A stretch of 28,962 nt of DNA, from positions 1 through 28,962 of IMG/VR virus record IMGVR_UViG_3300032093_000630, one strand, 5' to 3'. The DNA is from a virus. Positions 7,717 through 14,648 of the stretch are shown piece by piece; positions within the stretch are counted from its first letter, which is position 1, and every line of letters starts with the position of its first letter. The notes under the pieces are model-generated. The model saw nothing but the letters and a program-made list of their open reading frames with translations. It searched no databases and was not told the origin of the DNA. The position numbers and the translations under genes are program-made.

Positions 7717-8000
7717 GCTACCTCCTTTTGTTTAAGTCCAGTTCTTTCCAGCAGTTCCATGTAGTTGTCAGCTAATGAATCAACCACACGCTCATACACC
7801 GCCTTATTAACTTCTTCCAAGATGTCAAGATGTGCAGTAGGGCGTAATTGTAACATAACTTCAGGGGTAAAGGAAACGTACTCAATAAAATAGTTTATCT
7901 CCTCGAATTTGTAATCAACAATTACAGTGGGTTCTAAAACGAAATTCCAGTTACGGAAATGTGAACGTGAGATAATCAGTTCAAATTGGTCATGTTTCAT
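7713..8000 (-). CDS. Hypothetical protein, early minus-strand operon
   Basis: A 95-residue protein, start ATG at 7998-8000, stop overlapping the next start as ATGA (7713-7716). The N-terminal half looks beta-rich (FELIISRSHFRNWNF, VIVDYKFEEINYF). The C-terminal half is a probable long helix (DILEEVNKAVYERVVDSLA) ending in a basic GLKQKEVA. No domain is recognised. It sits between the Cro-like gene and the exported protein gene in what appears to be one transcript. Its size and place suit an accessory early phage protein; the function is unknown. Confidence 0.6.
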   Translation of the reverse strand: MKHDQFELIISRSHFRNWNFVLEPTVIVDYKFEEINYFIEYVSFTPEVMLQLRPTAHLDILEEVNKAVYERVVDSLADNYMELLERTGLKQKEVA

Positions 8001-8011
8001 GTTTGTAGGTT

Positions 8012-8215
8012 TTAGTTAATGTAATCAGATAATATTTCTTCTTTCTCTTTGTAATACTTAGCAACAGCAGCAATCGCTTCAGGTGTTGAATCCTCACCGC
8101 TTAACACCTGCTGTATCTCGTAACGGGAGCAATCATTAGAATCAATAATCTTTGAAATATCGCCATGACTTAGGTAAGTCTTAGCCATGATTAAAATGTG
8201 TTGAGGAACTTTCAT
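8012..8215 (-). CDS. Small Cro/C1-like HTH regulator
   Basis: A 67-residue protein, nearly all helical, with a probable helix-turn-helix covering HGDISKIIDSNDCSRYEIQQV (about residues 17-37), followed by LSGEDSTPEAI and a charged C-terminal helix. This is the size of phage Cro-type repressors. It is the first gene leftward of the divergent control region, and a 32-bp dyad lies 51 bases upstream of its start, so it is a candidate to bind there. The HTH match is by pattern only; the recognition helix is not diagnostic. Confidence 0.6.
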   Translation of the reverse strand: MKVPQHILIMAKTYLSHGDISKIIDSNDCSRYEIQQVLSGEDSTPEAIAAVAKYYKEKEEILSDYIN

Positions 8216-8256
8216 TTTGATTTTGTGATTTTTGTTATACCTTTATAATTACTTAG

Positions 8257-8308
8257 CAAAGATTCGTAAAGTATTTTGGATTTCCAAATTTCTTTACAAA
8301 TATTTTTA
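8257..8308. promoter_or_regulatory. Divergent control region: 32-bp dyad over two candidate promoters
   Basis: The dyad spans 8266-8297: outer arms GTAAAG (8266-8271) and CTTTAC (8292-8297), inner arms TTTGGA (8275-8280) and TCCAAA (8283-8288), symmetric 3-base spacers and a 2-base centre. Leftward, TTTG (8288-8285) and AATCTTTG (8264-8257) are 20 bases apart, close to the Bacteroidota -33 TTTG / -7 TAnnTTTG pattern. Rightward, TTTG (8275-8278) and TATTTTTA (8301-8308) are 22 bases apart. Each inner arm thus supplies one -33 box. A repressor bound here could block both promoters, as in a Cro/C1-type switch. Confidence 0.5.
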
Positions 8309-8321
8309 AAATATTTTTTTT

Positions 8322-8654
8322 GTGGTTAATCGGGTCAATGAAATATTAGATATTATTCAGTACAAAAAAAAGTACACAATGGAGGATATTGCCTCTGAAA
8401 TCGGTGTTACCCGTCAGGCATTGTATGATGCAAGAAGGAAAGGAACTTCCCGTAAAATATTATTTGCTTTAGAAAATAAGTATTCAGATATTCTTAAAGA
8501 TAAAGTGTACACCACCCCCACCATTAGCACCAAGACTGCTATGAATGGAAACGGAAATGAACCAAACGAAAGGCTTAAGAAAGAAAACGAGGCGTTAAAG
8601 ATTGAGGTAAAGCTGTTAAAAGAGTTAATAGCAACACTCTTAGAAAAAAGGTAA
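8322..8654 (+). CDS. HTH transcriptional regulator with C-terminal coiled coil
   Basis: A 110-residue protein from a GTG start at 8322 (no in-frame ATG early in the gene). Residues about 19-40 form a helix-turn-helix (MEDIASEIGVTRQALYDARR) like XRE/phage repressor families. A Thr/Asn-rich linker follows, and then a heptad-like helix (LKKENEALKIEVKLLKELI) that should dimerise. It is the first rightward gene, only 24 bases from the end of the dyad at 8266-8297, and diverges from the Cro-like gene. It may be the partner regulator of a lytic/lysogenic or early/late switch. Whether it represses or activates cannot be seen. Confidence 0.75.
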   Translation: MVNRVNEILDIIQYKKKYTMEDIASEIGVTRQALYDARRKGTSRKILFALENKYSDILKDKVYTTPTISTKTAMNGNGNEPNERLKKENEALKIEVKLLKELIATLLEKR

Positions 8655-8680
8655 TTTCTACCCCATTGAATTTCAGTACA

Positions 8681-8724
8681 TTTTCTACTAAACCATATTA
8701 TTAATTATGCGATAGTAGAGAAAA
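8681..8724. repeat. Imperfect AT-rich inverted repeat in spacer
   Basis: TTTTCTACTA (8681-8690) pairs with TAGTAGAGAAAA (8713-8724) with one extra G, around a 22-base AT-rich loop. It lies in the 156-base spacer after the HTH gene. It could be a weak transcript-end structure or a regulatory site, but there is no T run directly after the second arm, so it was not called a terminator. Confidence 0.3.
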
Positions 8725-8810
8725 GGAACTCTCATTTCATAATTTATTGGTTTTGTCTTATTTTGCCTCATAACTATCTAATACATAGAACTAAGCAAAA
8801 ACACAGACTG

Positions 8811-9101
8811 ATGAATTATTACAAAAGCCCAAAGAAAATGCCCGTTAGCCGAATTATTAACAAATCAGTAAAACGTTCTATTTCAGAGCGACTAAAAATT
8901 ATCCTTGCTGAATACCAAGAAATGTATCAGTTTTGGCAAGATAACGTTAAGCACAAACTTAACCCCACCCGCCAAAAAGATATGGAACGGAAATACACCA
9001 AACACATTCAAGCAATGAAAATAACCATCCACTTCCTGACACCGTTTTATGAACAAATAGAAGATGAGCCTATGTTTGTAGTCAAAAAAAATAGAAGATG
9101 A
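8811..9101 (+). CDS. Small basic hypothetical protein, C-terminus probably frameshifted
   Basis: From ATG 8811 the frame gives 96 residues, helical and rich in Lys/Arg (KSPKKMPVSRIINKSVKRS, then a helix from ISERLKIILAEYQEM). No family is recognised. It ends IEDEPMFVVKKNRR. The last 33 bases (9057-9089) are a tandem repeat: a second unit starts at 9091 and would encode IEDEPMFVVNK, but an A8 run (9084-9091) puts it one base out of frame. With seven As, or +1 slippage, the protein would continue to TGA at 9130-9132. An upstream TTG at 8763 would add 16 residues; the ATG is preferred. Confidence 0.55.
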   Translation: MNYYKSPKKMPVSRIINKSVKRSISERLKIILAEYQEMYQFWQDNVKHKLNPTRQKDMERKYTKHIQAMKITIHFLTPFYEQIEDEPMFVVKKNRR

Positions 9102-9125
9102 ACCGATGTTTGTCGTCAATAAAAA

Positions 9126-9326
9126 TACATGATTACACGATTTACTACATATTCTACTTCTTCTATACACCCCCATTTTTTGGTGAAAAGTACCCCCCCC
9201 TAACTATTTGAAAAAATCGTGTATATCGTGTATTAAAATTATAAATGCTTGATAGTCATATTATTAACCGCTACATGATTTTTTAAAAATCGTGTATTTT
9301 GAACTTAAAATCGTGTAAATCGTGTA
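9126..9326. repeat. Iteron-like array of ATCGTGTA octamers
   Basis: The 281-base gap 9102-9382 contains five perfect direct copies of ATCGTGTA (9216, 9225, 9289, 9310, 9319) and one perfect inverted copy (9134-9141). Two inverted variants, TACATGAT, occur at 9126-9133 and 9272-9279. Two direct pairs are spaced exactly 9 bases apart. The surroundings are very AT-rich and include a C8 run (9193-9200). Repeats of this size and phasing are typical of binding sites for a replication initiator or a regulator. No convincing gene lies in the gap. Confidence 0.7.
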
Positions 9327-9382
9327 TTATCAACATATCTGATAAATAGGACTTTTTTTGGATAATTTAAAATTTAGTTTTG

Positions 9383-9607
9383 ATGTTGTGCGGTAACTGC
9401 AAATATTGGATCCATAGTGGAGATAGAGTTAAAGCCTTTGATGATTGTCATTATACTTCAAGATTAGGTAAATGCTCTAACCCTGTTGTTAAAGATTTGG
9501 TGTTTGCTGTTCCTAAAGAAAAAGCTGCGGTAGTCATTTTACAACACTCAAACGAATTTGATGAATCATTTGGCTGCATCTATCACGAAAAATCAGATTC
9601 TCACTGA
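9383..9607 (+). CDS. Small Cys-rich (zinc-ribbon-like) protein
   Basis: 74 residues from ATG 9383 (a TTG lies one codon earlier). It starts MLCGNCKYW, with further cysteines in DDCHY, GKCSNP and FGCIYHEK. The spaced CxxC-xW ... C ... GxCxN ... GC-xxHE pattern suggests a small metal-binding fold, seen in many short phage proteins of unknown role. It is the first gene after the iteron-like array, and its end overlaps the sigma-like gene by 47 bases. No enzymatic motif is visible. Function is unknown; a role in protein or DNA interaction is only a guess from the likely zinc site. Confidence 0.7.
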   Translation: MLCGNCKYWIHSGDRVKAFDDCHYTSRLGKCSNPVVKDLVFAVPKEKAAVVILQHSNEFDESFGCIYHEKSDSH

Positions 9608-10283
9608 ATTTTATAATTCAGCTAACCTATGTAAAATGCTTGCCAAGTTTGATGCTGGAGCAGGGCAACAAGACCTCAAATCTGAATTATTCTTAGTCCT
9701 TTGCTCCCAACCTGAAGAAAAAATACAAGACCTCCACTGCAACAACCAACTGATATACTTCGCCACCGGGATAGTCCAACGGATGATATTCCAAAAGTCA
9801 GGCAAGTTTAACAGAACCTACCGCAAAACAAATGTTGAGTTCAACGATGAATTAGACACTTCAACAGAAGATTACGACACCGAAAGAGATCAGAAAGAAA
9901 CCAAAGTAAAAGATTCGATTGAAAAAGACCTGCATTGGGTTGAATCCTCTATGTTGAGTATTTACTTAGAGAAAGGCTCTATTTACAGAGCAGCCAAAGC
10001 CACCGGCATAAGTCAAGACCAGGTAGGCCGAATCTTAAAAAATGCAAGACGAAAATTAAAGACGGGTATGGAAGGCAAGTTAATCGGCAATTACATTGTG
10101 GGTAGTTTGGAAATCGTTTTAGATGTACAGGAAAATGTAAATCCTGAAAACGTTTTAGACATCATGGATGATGTGATGGAGTTTATCAAGTACAAACTTG
10201 AATCCAGTAACATCCCAAGTAAGTCAAGTGCTGGAGCATTCATCAAAGAAGTGAAACCTTTTAAAATCACTAAAATAGTATGA
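9561..10283 (+). CDS. Sigma-70-like transcription factor
   Basis: 240 residues from ATG 9561. The layout suggests a small sigma factor. An N-terminal helical part resembles region 2 (DLKSELFLVLC, LIYFATGIVQRMIFQKSG). An acidic linker follows (NDELDTSTEDYDTERD). A helix-turn-helix then resembles region 4 (MLSIYLEKGSIYRAAKATG, ISQDQVGRILKNARRKLK). The C-terminal 80 residues are not assigned. It precedes the packaging and virion genes, so it may direct host RNA polymerase to late promoters (inference). It overlaps the Cys-rich gene upstream and the next start (ATGA, 10280-10283). It could instead be a plain HTH regulator, since region 2 is weakly conserved. Confidence 0.62.
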   Translation: MNHLAASITKNQILTEFYNSANLCKMLAKFDAGAGQQDLKSELFLVLCSQPEEKIQDLHCNNQLIYFATGIVQRMIFQKSGKFNRTYRKTNVEFNDELDTSTEDYDTERDQKETKVKDSIEKDLHWVESSMLSIYLEKGSIYRAAKATGISQDQVGRILKNARRKLKTGMEGKLIGNYIVGSLEIVLDVQENVNPENVLDIMDDVMEFIKYKLESSNIPSKSSAGAFIKEVKPFKITKIV

Positions 10284-10492
10284 CCGCAATAGCCGCAGCA
10301 TTAACAGCGTGGATATTTATTCACGTATTACGGATGCCTGAACGATGGAAACTGAACTTTAAACCGTTTAACTGTGGGTTGTGTTTAAGTTTTTGGTTGG
10401 CGGTAATTCTATACTTCTGCCCTACTTATTTTGTAAACTTTTTATTCACCGTAACATTAGCAGCATCAATAGGCGCATGGCTCGAAAAGTAA
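10280..10492 (+). CDS. Small membrane protein with CxxC-FW motif
   Basis: A 70-residue, strongly hydrophobic protein with an N-terminal helix (AIAAALTAWIFIHVL), a short basic loop (RMPERWKLNFK) and two further hydrophobic segments, the first opened by NCGLCLSFW. The Cys pair at the membrane edge is conserved in a set of small Bacteroidota phage membrane proteins. It is too small and generic to name: a holin is possible, but no endolysin is encoded nearby. The start overlaps the sigma-like gene stop, and the end overlaps the next gene by 16 bases. Confidence 0.6.
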   Translation: MTAIAAALTAWIFIHVLRMPERWKLNFKPFNCGLCLSFWLAVILYFCPTYFVNFLFTVTLAASIGAWLEK

Positions 10493-10704
10493 CACATCTA
10501 ACTAACAAAGACAAGTTCAAAGAACTTGAACCACACTGGGCAACGGTACGATTAGGCTACCTGCGGGAAATACCAATGGAAGTAAAAAAAGAGATTGAAA
10601 GTATATACAAGAGTGAAATAGATTCTACATTCTTTGCCAACTATTACTGTAAAGGATGCTTTTATAACATCATTGAAAGACTGATAAGATTTTACGATTT
10701 ATGA
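10477..10704 (+). CDS. Hypothetical protein with C-terminal CxxC
   Basis: 75 residues from ATG 10477, in the compact series between the membrane protein and the first glycosyltransferase. The body is basic and helical (NKDKFKELEPHWATVRLGY, EVKKEIESIYKS) and the end carries YYCKGCFYNIIERL, a possible metal or redox pair. The frame is open further upstream (to 10381), but only inside the preceding gene, so the ATG is chosen. It overlaps the preceding gene by 16 bases and the following one by 4. No family was recognised. Confidence 0.6.
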   Translation: MARKVTHLTNKDKFKELEPHWATVRLGYLREIPMEVKKEIESIYKSEIDSTFFANYYCKGCFYNIIERLIRFYDL

Positions 10705-11342
10705 CACATGATATTTTTTGTGCTGTTTATACGCATCAGTCTAAAAGATATTGCGATGACATTTTTTTCAATTCATTATTAACGAATATAGATGGCGATT
10801 GTGTGCATGTGATAGACAACAGCAACGACAGCCAAAGATATTGCAACTCCATAAAGGAAAGGTTTAAATTAAAATTTGTAGAGAATTTAGACATACCGAT
10901 ACATCCGCAACAAACAACCTTCCACAGAAAAGTTACTGAATCCGTATCCTATTTACGAAAAATGTTTTTAACAACAGAATGTAAATATTTTTTGATTGTT
11001 GAAAGCGATGTGATACTCACCAACCAAAACACGGTAAAAACATTGGTAAGCACAATTGAAAACTTACCTGCCAACACAGGGGCTGTTGGTGCATTGTATT
11101 ACGAAGGCTTCCATGATTACACCTTAACAGGAGTTCAGCAAGTGCCGCATGTGTTATCGGGTTGTACGCTTTACAAAAGAGAACTGATTGAAAAGTACCC
11201 ATTCAGATATGACCCCGACAATTTAATACCTTTCCCCGATGCCTGGATTTGTATTGATGCCAAGCATGAATTTTCTTTTTATAACAATCACGAACTTATT
11301 TGCACACACGCACACACTAAAGATGGAACAAGATACATTTAA
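10701..11342 (+). CDS. GT-A (family 2-like) glycosyltransferase
   Basis: 213 residues with a GT-A layout. An N-terminal nucleotide-binding strand and loop (IFCAVYTH, VHVIDNSNDSQRY) comes first. A DxD-like ESDV site (101-104) follows CKYFLIV. A downstream acceptor-side segment reads VLSGCTLYKRELIEKYPF and then PFPDAWICID. It probably moves a sugar from a nucleotide-sugar donor; donor and acceptor cannot be read. It is the first of four overlapping genes for sugar and methyl transfer (10701-13080) placed between the early regulatory genes and terminase. Possible targets are a virion protein or a host surface glycan. It has no membrane segment, so it acts in the cytoplasm. Confidence 0.72.
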   Translation: MTHDIFCAVYTHQSKRYCDDIFFNSLLTNIDGDCVHVIDNSNDSQRYCNSIKERFKLKFVENLDIPIHPQQTTFHRKVTESVSYLRKMFLTTECKYFLIVESDVILTNQNTVKTLVSTIENLPANTGAVGALYYEGFHDYTLTGVQQVPHVLSGCTLYKRELIEKYPFRYDPDNLIPFPDAWICIDAKHEFSFYNNHELICTHAHTKDGTRYI

Positions 11343-11844
11343 AACAAAAGTAATCAACAGTGAAAATCCTTATGAACACTGGAATGACATTTCAGATTTG
11401 TACGGTAAGACTGTACTTGATTTGGGATGCGGTTGGTTGTGGCAACCTCACGAATGCACTCCTGAATACTTTATCAAACGGGGCGCATCCAAAATAGTGG
11501 GTGTAGATGTAACGCAACCCGAATTAGACACGTTGTCTAAGTTATACCCCAACGATACCTTTCTCTGCTTGAATATTACAAAAGCTGAACAACTGCAAGA
11601 ACTGATAAGTCAATACTCCCCCGATGTTATAAAAATGGATATTGAGGGTAATGAATTGGTTTTAAATGAACTTCAGGATTTAGGCACAGCAACTGAAATA
11701 GCAATAGAATACCACAGCCAAGAATGCAAAATAGTTGTACTAAACAAATTAAAAGAGTTTGGTTTTAAAATATTTGCAATCAACAAATTCGGTTATCACT
11801 GTTTAGATGACAATATTATGGGGGTAATACATGCAAGAAAATAA
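11323..11844 (+). CDS. FkbM-family SAM-dependent methyltransferase
   Basis: 173 residues from ATG 11323. SAM-binding motif I is TVLDLGCG (30-37), IVGVDV (58-63) binds the ribose edge, and IKMDIEGNE (103-111) is the hallmark of FkbM-type (Methyltransf_21) enzymes, which usually O-methylate sugars or glycan-like natural products. That suits its position between two glycosyltransferases: it may cap or mark a phage-made glycan. The frame is open upstream to 11239, but that part is inside the previous gene. The chosen ATG gives a normal N-terminus and a 20-base overlap. It overlaps the next gene by 14 bases. Confidence 0.8.
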   Translation: MEQDTFKTKVINSENPYEHWNDISDLYGKTVLDLGCGWLWQPHECTPEYFIKRGASKIVGVDVTQPELDTLSKLYPNDTFLCLNITKAEQLQELISQYSPDVIKMDIEGNELVLNELQDLGTATEIAIEYHSQECKIVVLNKLKEFGFKIFAINKFGYHCLDDNIMGVIHARK

Positions 11845-12388
11845 CATCAGTACAACAGGTTTTTGGGAAGCAAGCACAGCCCACTTGCATCACATTCATA
11901 GCTTAGAACTAAGCCAGTGGCTTTGTGATTTCTTAGACAAAAACACAAGGGTTGTAGATTTTGGTTGTGGGTTAGGATTTTATCTATCCGAATTGCAAAA
12001 AAGCGGGTTTACTAATTTGGTAGGTTACGAAGGCATGATACCCGAAAAACAATTATTTGAAAATATTATTTCACACGATCTCACTAAGCCAATCAAAGAA
12101 AGCGGCAATGTTATTTGTTTGGAGGTGGGCGAACATATCCCGGCTGAATACGCAGGCGTATTCATAGATAACTTATGTAATACCTGCACCCACTATTTAA
12201 TTTTATCGTGGGCTGTAAGAGGGCAGCCAGGCAGAGGCCACGTGAATTGCTTAGACAACCACGAAGTTGTTGAACTGATAGAAAAGAAAGGATTGATTTA
12301 CAGCCCTAAAAAAACAAAAGCAGCAAGAAGCGTTATTAACGAAAATACTTATTGGTTTAAAGACACGTTACTAATATTTGAAAAGTGA
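11831..12388 (+). CDS. Class I SAM-dependent methyltransferase
   Basis: 185 residues. Motif I is VVDFGCGLG (41-49), followed by a post-I acidic loop in LVGYEGM. Motif IV-like ICLEVGEHIP precedes a helix, and GHVNCLDNHEVVELIEKKG follows, as in Methyltransf_11/23-like enzymes. The N-terminus (GFWEASTAHLHHIHS) is of the type seen in methyltransferases of sugar-modification clusters. The substrate is unknown, but the overlapping neighbours argue for the same pathway as the FkbM enzyme. The stop overlaps the next start (GTGA, 12385-12388). Confidence 0.78.
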   Translation: MQENNISTTGFWEASTAHLHHIHSLELSQWLCDFLDKNTRVVDFGCGLGFYLSELQKSGFTNLVGYEGMIPEKQLFENIISHDLTKPIKESGNVICLEVGEHIPAEYAGVFIDNLCNTCTHYLILSWAVRGQPGRGHVNCLDNHEVVELIEKKGLIYSPKKTKAARSVINENTYWFKDTLLIFEK

Positions 12389-13080
12389 TTTCTATTTACA
12401 CCATAGGCTACAATGAGGAACTTTTAGCACAGTTCTTTATTAATCATTACAAAAGTAATTTCCCCGATTGTAAGATTACTTTGTTTGATAATTGCAGCAC
12501 GGACAAAACAAAAGACATATTTGAAAGCAACGGATGCAAGGTCGAAAACTTTGACACTGGGGGGCTGATAAACGAAAACGAGTATCTAAGAATAAAAAAC
12601 AACTGTTGGAAACAATCGGCAACAGATTGGGTTTTAATCTGCGATATTGACGAAATACTCCATATCAACCAACACGAGTTACTGGCAGAACATCAAAAAA
12701 GCGTATCTATAATAAGAACAGAAGCATACGAAATGTACAACAGCTTGCCATACATAGACATAGAAAACATGAAACACGGTGTAAGGCTGCCCATTTACGA
12801 CAAGTCAATACTATTCAACAAACAAAAGATAAAACAAATCAATTACAGTGCCGGATGCCACACTTCAAACCCTGAAGGCGATGTGTTGTATTCGGAAAAC
12901 AAATATAAAATGCTGCACTATAAAGGGCTAAGTGAAGATTACGTTGTAGCAAGACACAAGGAATTTGCGGAAAGATTAAGCGATGAGAACAAAAAAAACA
13001 ACTGGGGCAGTCATTATTTAATACCCGAAAAAGAATTGAGGCTGAATTACAGGAACATAAAAACAGAAAAGGTTATTTGA
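12385..13080 (+). CDS. Family 2 glycosyltransferase (GT2_4-like)
   Basis: 231 residues from a GTG start coupled to the previous stop. The N-terminus ISIYTIGYNEE and DNCSTDKTKDIF (35-46) form the donor-binding part. The metal-binding DxD plus conserved Glu is CDIDEIL (86-92). A C-terminal histidine-containing segment (MLHYKGLSED) and the adjacent ARHKEF helix match the GT2_4 pattern of LPS/O-antigen-type enzymes. It is the last gene of the four-gene cassette; terminase begins 2 bases after its stop. No signal or membrane segment is visible. Donor and acceptor are unknown. Confidence 0.82.
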   Translation: MISIYTIGYNEELLAQFFINHYKSNFPDCKITLFDNCSTDKTKDIFESNGCKVENFDTGGLINENEYLRIKNNCWKQSATDWVLICDIDEILHINQHELLAEHQKSVSIIRTEAYEMYNSLPYIDIENMKHGVRLPIYDKSILFNKQKIKQINYSAGCHTSNPEGDVLYSENKYKMLHYKGLSEDYVVARHKEFAERLSDENKKNNWGSHYLIPEKELRLNYRNIKTEKVI

Positions 13081-13081
13081 T

Positions 13082-13537
13082 ATGGCAAACCAATACAGAG
13101 ATATAGACCCTGTTGAATTGCAGGACATGGCAGATAAGTATTGTGATTATTGTATTGAATCAACTAAAGAAGTACCAACAGTAAAAGGTGCAATCAAGAT
13201 AAAAGAAAGACACTTGCCAACCGTTAATTATTTTTTACTGCATTGGTTGAGACGGCAGCACTTTGATTTCTACAAAAGAACGAATTGGTACGATGCAATG
13301 AAGAAGCAAGAACATCCATTATCGAACACTATAAAAAGCATAGACGAGCAATTTAAAGCACTGGCAGAGGATATTGTAGCCAACGAAGGCAAGGGAATAT
13401 TCTACGCTAAGAACAGGTTAGGAATGACCGACAAAGCAGAAAATAAAAACGATACAACATACAGGCTCATTGATGAATCAGACACAGGACATAAAACTAC
13501 CAATACCACACGAAGCGCAGCATCAGATTCTTTCTGA
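13082..13537 (+). CDS. Terminase small subunit (predicted)
   Basis: 151 residues immediately before the large terminase, overlapping it by 65 bases. The body is helical and charged. A C-terminal segment, GIFYAKNRLGMTDKAENK, resembles the (I/F)xLKNR-like motif common in phage small terminases, and the tail is disordered (TTNTTRSAASDS). An N-terminal HTH is not obvious, although the VPTVKGAIKIKERHLPT part could be the DNA-recognition insert. Call rests on position and the tail motif. It should recognise the packaging site and feed DNA to the motor. Confidence 0.7.
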   Translation: MANQYRDIDPVELQDMADKYCDYCIESTKEVPTVKGAIKIKERHLPTVNYFLLHWLRRQHFDFYKRTNWYDAMKKQEHPLSNTIKSIDEQFKALAEDIVANEGKGIFYAKNRLGMTDKAENKNDTTYRLIDESDTGHKTTNTTRSAASDSF

Positions 13538-14648
13538 AGCCAAACGTTTTAACGTGCTTGATTGTGGCAGACGGTGGGGCAAATCAGTACTGGCATCAAG
13601 AATACTCATAAGGTCAGCATTTAACAGATTTCCAACAGCTTATTTTGCACCTACCTATAAACTTTTAGAAGGAACATTTAACGAAGTTTATCAGCGAGTA
13701 GAACCGATGACAGTAAAGAAACACGATAACCAATTCATTCAGTTGGTTGGCGGTGGTGCGATTGAATTTTGGAGCATGGAAAACCCGTTAGCAGGTCGTT
13801 CCCGTAAATACAAAGTAGTTATCATTGACGAAGCAGCCTTTAATAAAAACCTTTGGCAATCATGGACAGAAGCCATCCGCCCTACCCTTACCGATTTAAA
13901 AGGTGATGCGTGGTTTATGAGTACACCTAAAGGCAAAAATGATTTTTATAAGTTCTTCATGCGTGGAAAGTCAGGCGAAGAAGGTTGGATGAGTTGGCAG
14001 ATGCCGACCTCCACAAATCCGCATATTGATATTTCAGAGATAGAAGCAGCACGAAAAGACTTACCTGAACTTGCATTTAGTCAGGAGTATTTAGCCGAGT
14101 TCAATGATAACGTTGCCAACCCGTTTGGTTACAACTTTATTAAACTCTGTACTATGCCGATGAGTAAAGAGCCGCCTGTGTGCTATGGTATTGATTTAGC
14201 GAAAAGCCAAGACTGGACGGTCATCATCGGATTGGATAAATTCGGGCAGGTGTGTTACTTTGACCGCTTTCAAAAAGACTGGATGGCAACGAAAGGCGAA
14301 ATTCTTAACCTGCCGAAAGCTCCTTGCCGGATAGACAGTACAGGTGTTGGAGATCCTATCGTGGAAGAAGTGCAGAAGAATAGGCAAGATGTGTACGGGG
14401 AAAAATACACCCGTTGGAGTAAGCAGCAGTTAATGGAAGGGCTGGCAGTAGCGATTCAGCAGAGGAAAATAACATTTCCTGAAGGTATAATAACCGATGA
14501 ACTTACTTCTTTTGAATACGAGTACACAAGAACAGGAACAGTGTACACCGCACCGCCTGGACTGCATGATGACTGTGTAAATGCGTTGGCGATGGCGTGG
14601 AAGCAGTATAAAGATTCAAGTACCAATTTTAAGTATGTATTTATATGA
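13473..14648 (+). CDS. terL: Terminase large subunit
   Basis: 391 residues: the packaging motor ATPase and nuclease. Walker A is CGRRWGKS (31-38) and Walker B is VVIIDEAA with D119 and E120. The coupling motif is MSTPKGKN. The RNase H-like nuclease follows with D241 in YGIDLAKSQD, D288 in RIDSTGVGD, and HDDCVNALAMAW with D366/D367. All key residues are intact. ATG 13473 is used; a TTG one codon upstream is less likely. It overlaps the small subunit by 65 bases and the next gene by 4 (ATGA). Confidence 0.95.
   Translation: MNQTQDIKLPIPHEAQHQILSEAKRFNVLDCGRRWGKSVLASRILIRSAFNRFPTAYFAPTYKLLEGTFNEVYQRVEPMTVKKHDNQFIQLVGGGAIEFWSMENPLAGRSRKYKVVIIDEAAFNKNLWQSWTEAIRPTLTDLKGDAWFMSTPKGKNDFYKFFMRGKSGEEGWMSWQMPTSTNPHIDISEIEAARKDLPELAFSQEYLAEFNDNVANPFGYNFIKLCTMPMSKEPPVCYGIDLAKSQDWTVIIGLDKFGQVCYFDRFQKDWMATKGEILNLPKAPCRIDSTGVGDPIVEEVQKNRQDVYGEKYTRWSKQQLMEGLAVAIQQRKITFPEGIITDELTSFEYEYTRTGTVYTAPPGLHDDCVNALAMAWKQYKDSSTNFKYVFI

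Noticed and set aside
9129-9203. Short frame of 24 codons (MITRFTTYSTSS...) ending in the C8 run, overlapping the alternative TGA of the upstream protein
   Set aside because: Very short, low complexity and inside the octamer array. No independent support.
9126-9326. CRISPR array
   Set aside because: Repeats are only 8 bases, irregularly spaced and in both orientations, with no unique equal-length spacers and no cas genes.
9375-9382. TAGTTTTG, a match to the Bacteroidota -7 promoter consensus
   Set aside because: It abuts the ATG at 9383, so transcription would start inside the gene. The nearest TTTG is only 14 bases upstream, which is too close.
10280-10492. Holin call for the small membrane protein
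   Set aside because: Hydrophobic segments alone are not diagnostic, and no endolysin or spanin is recognisable nearby. It was left as an unnamed membrane protein.
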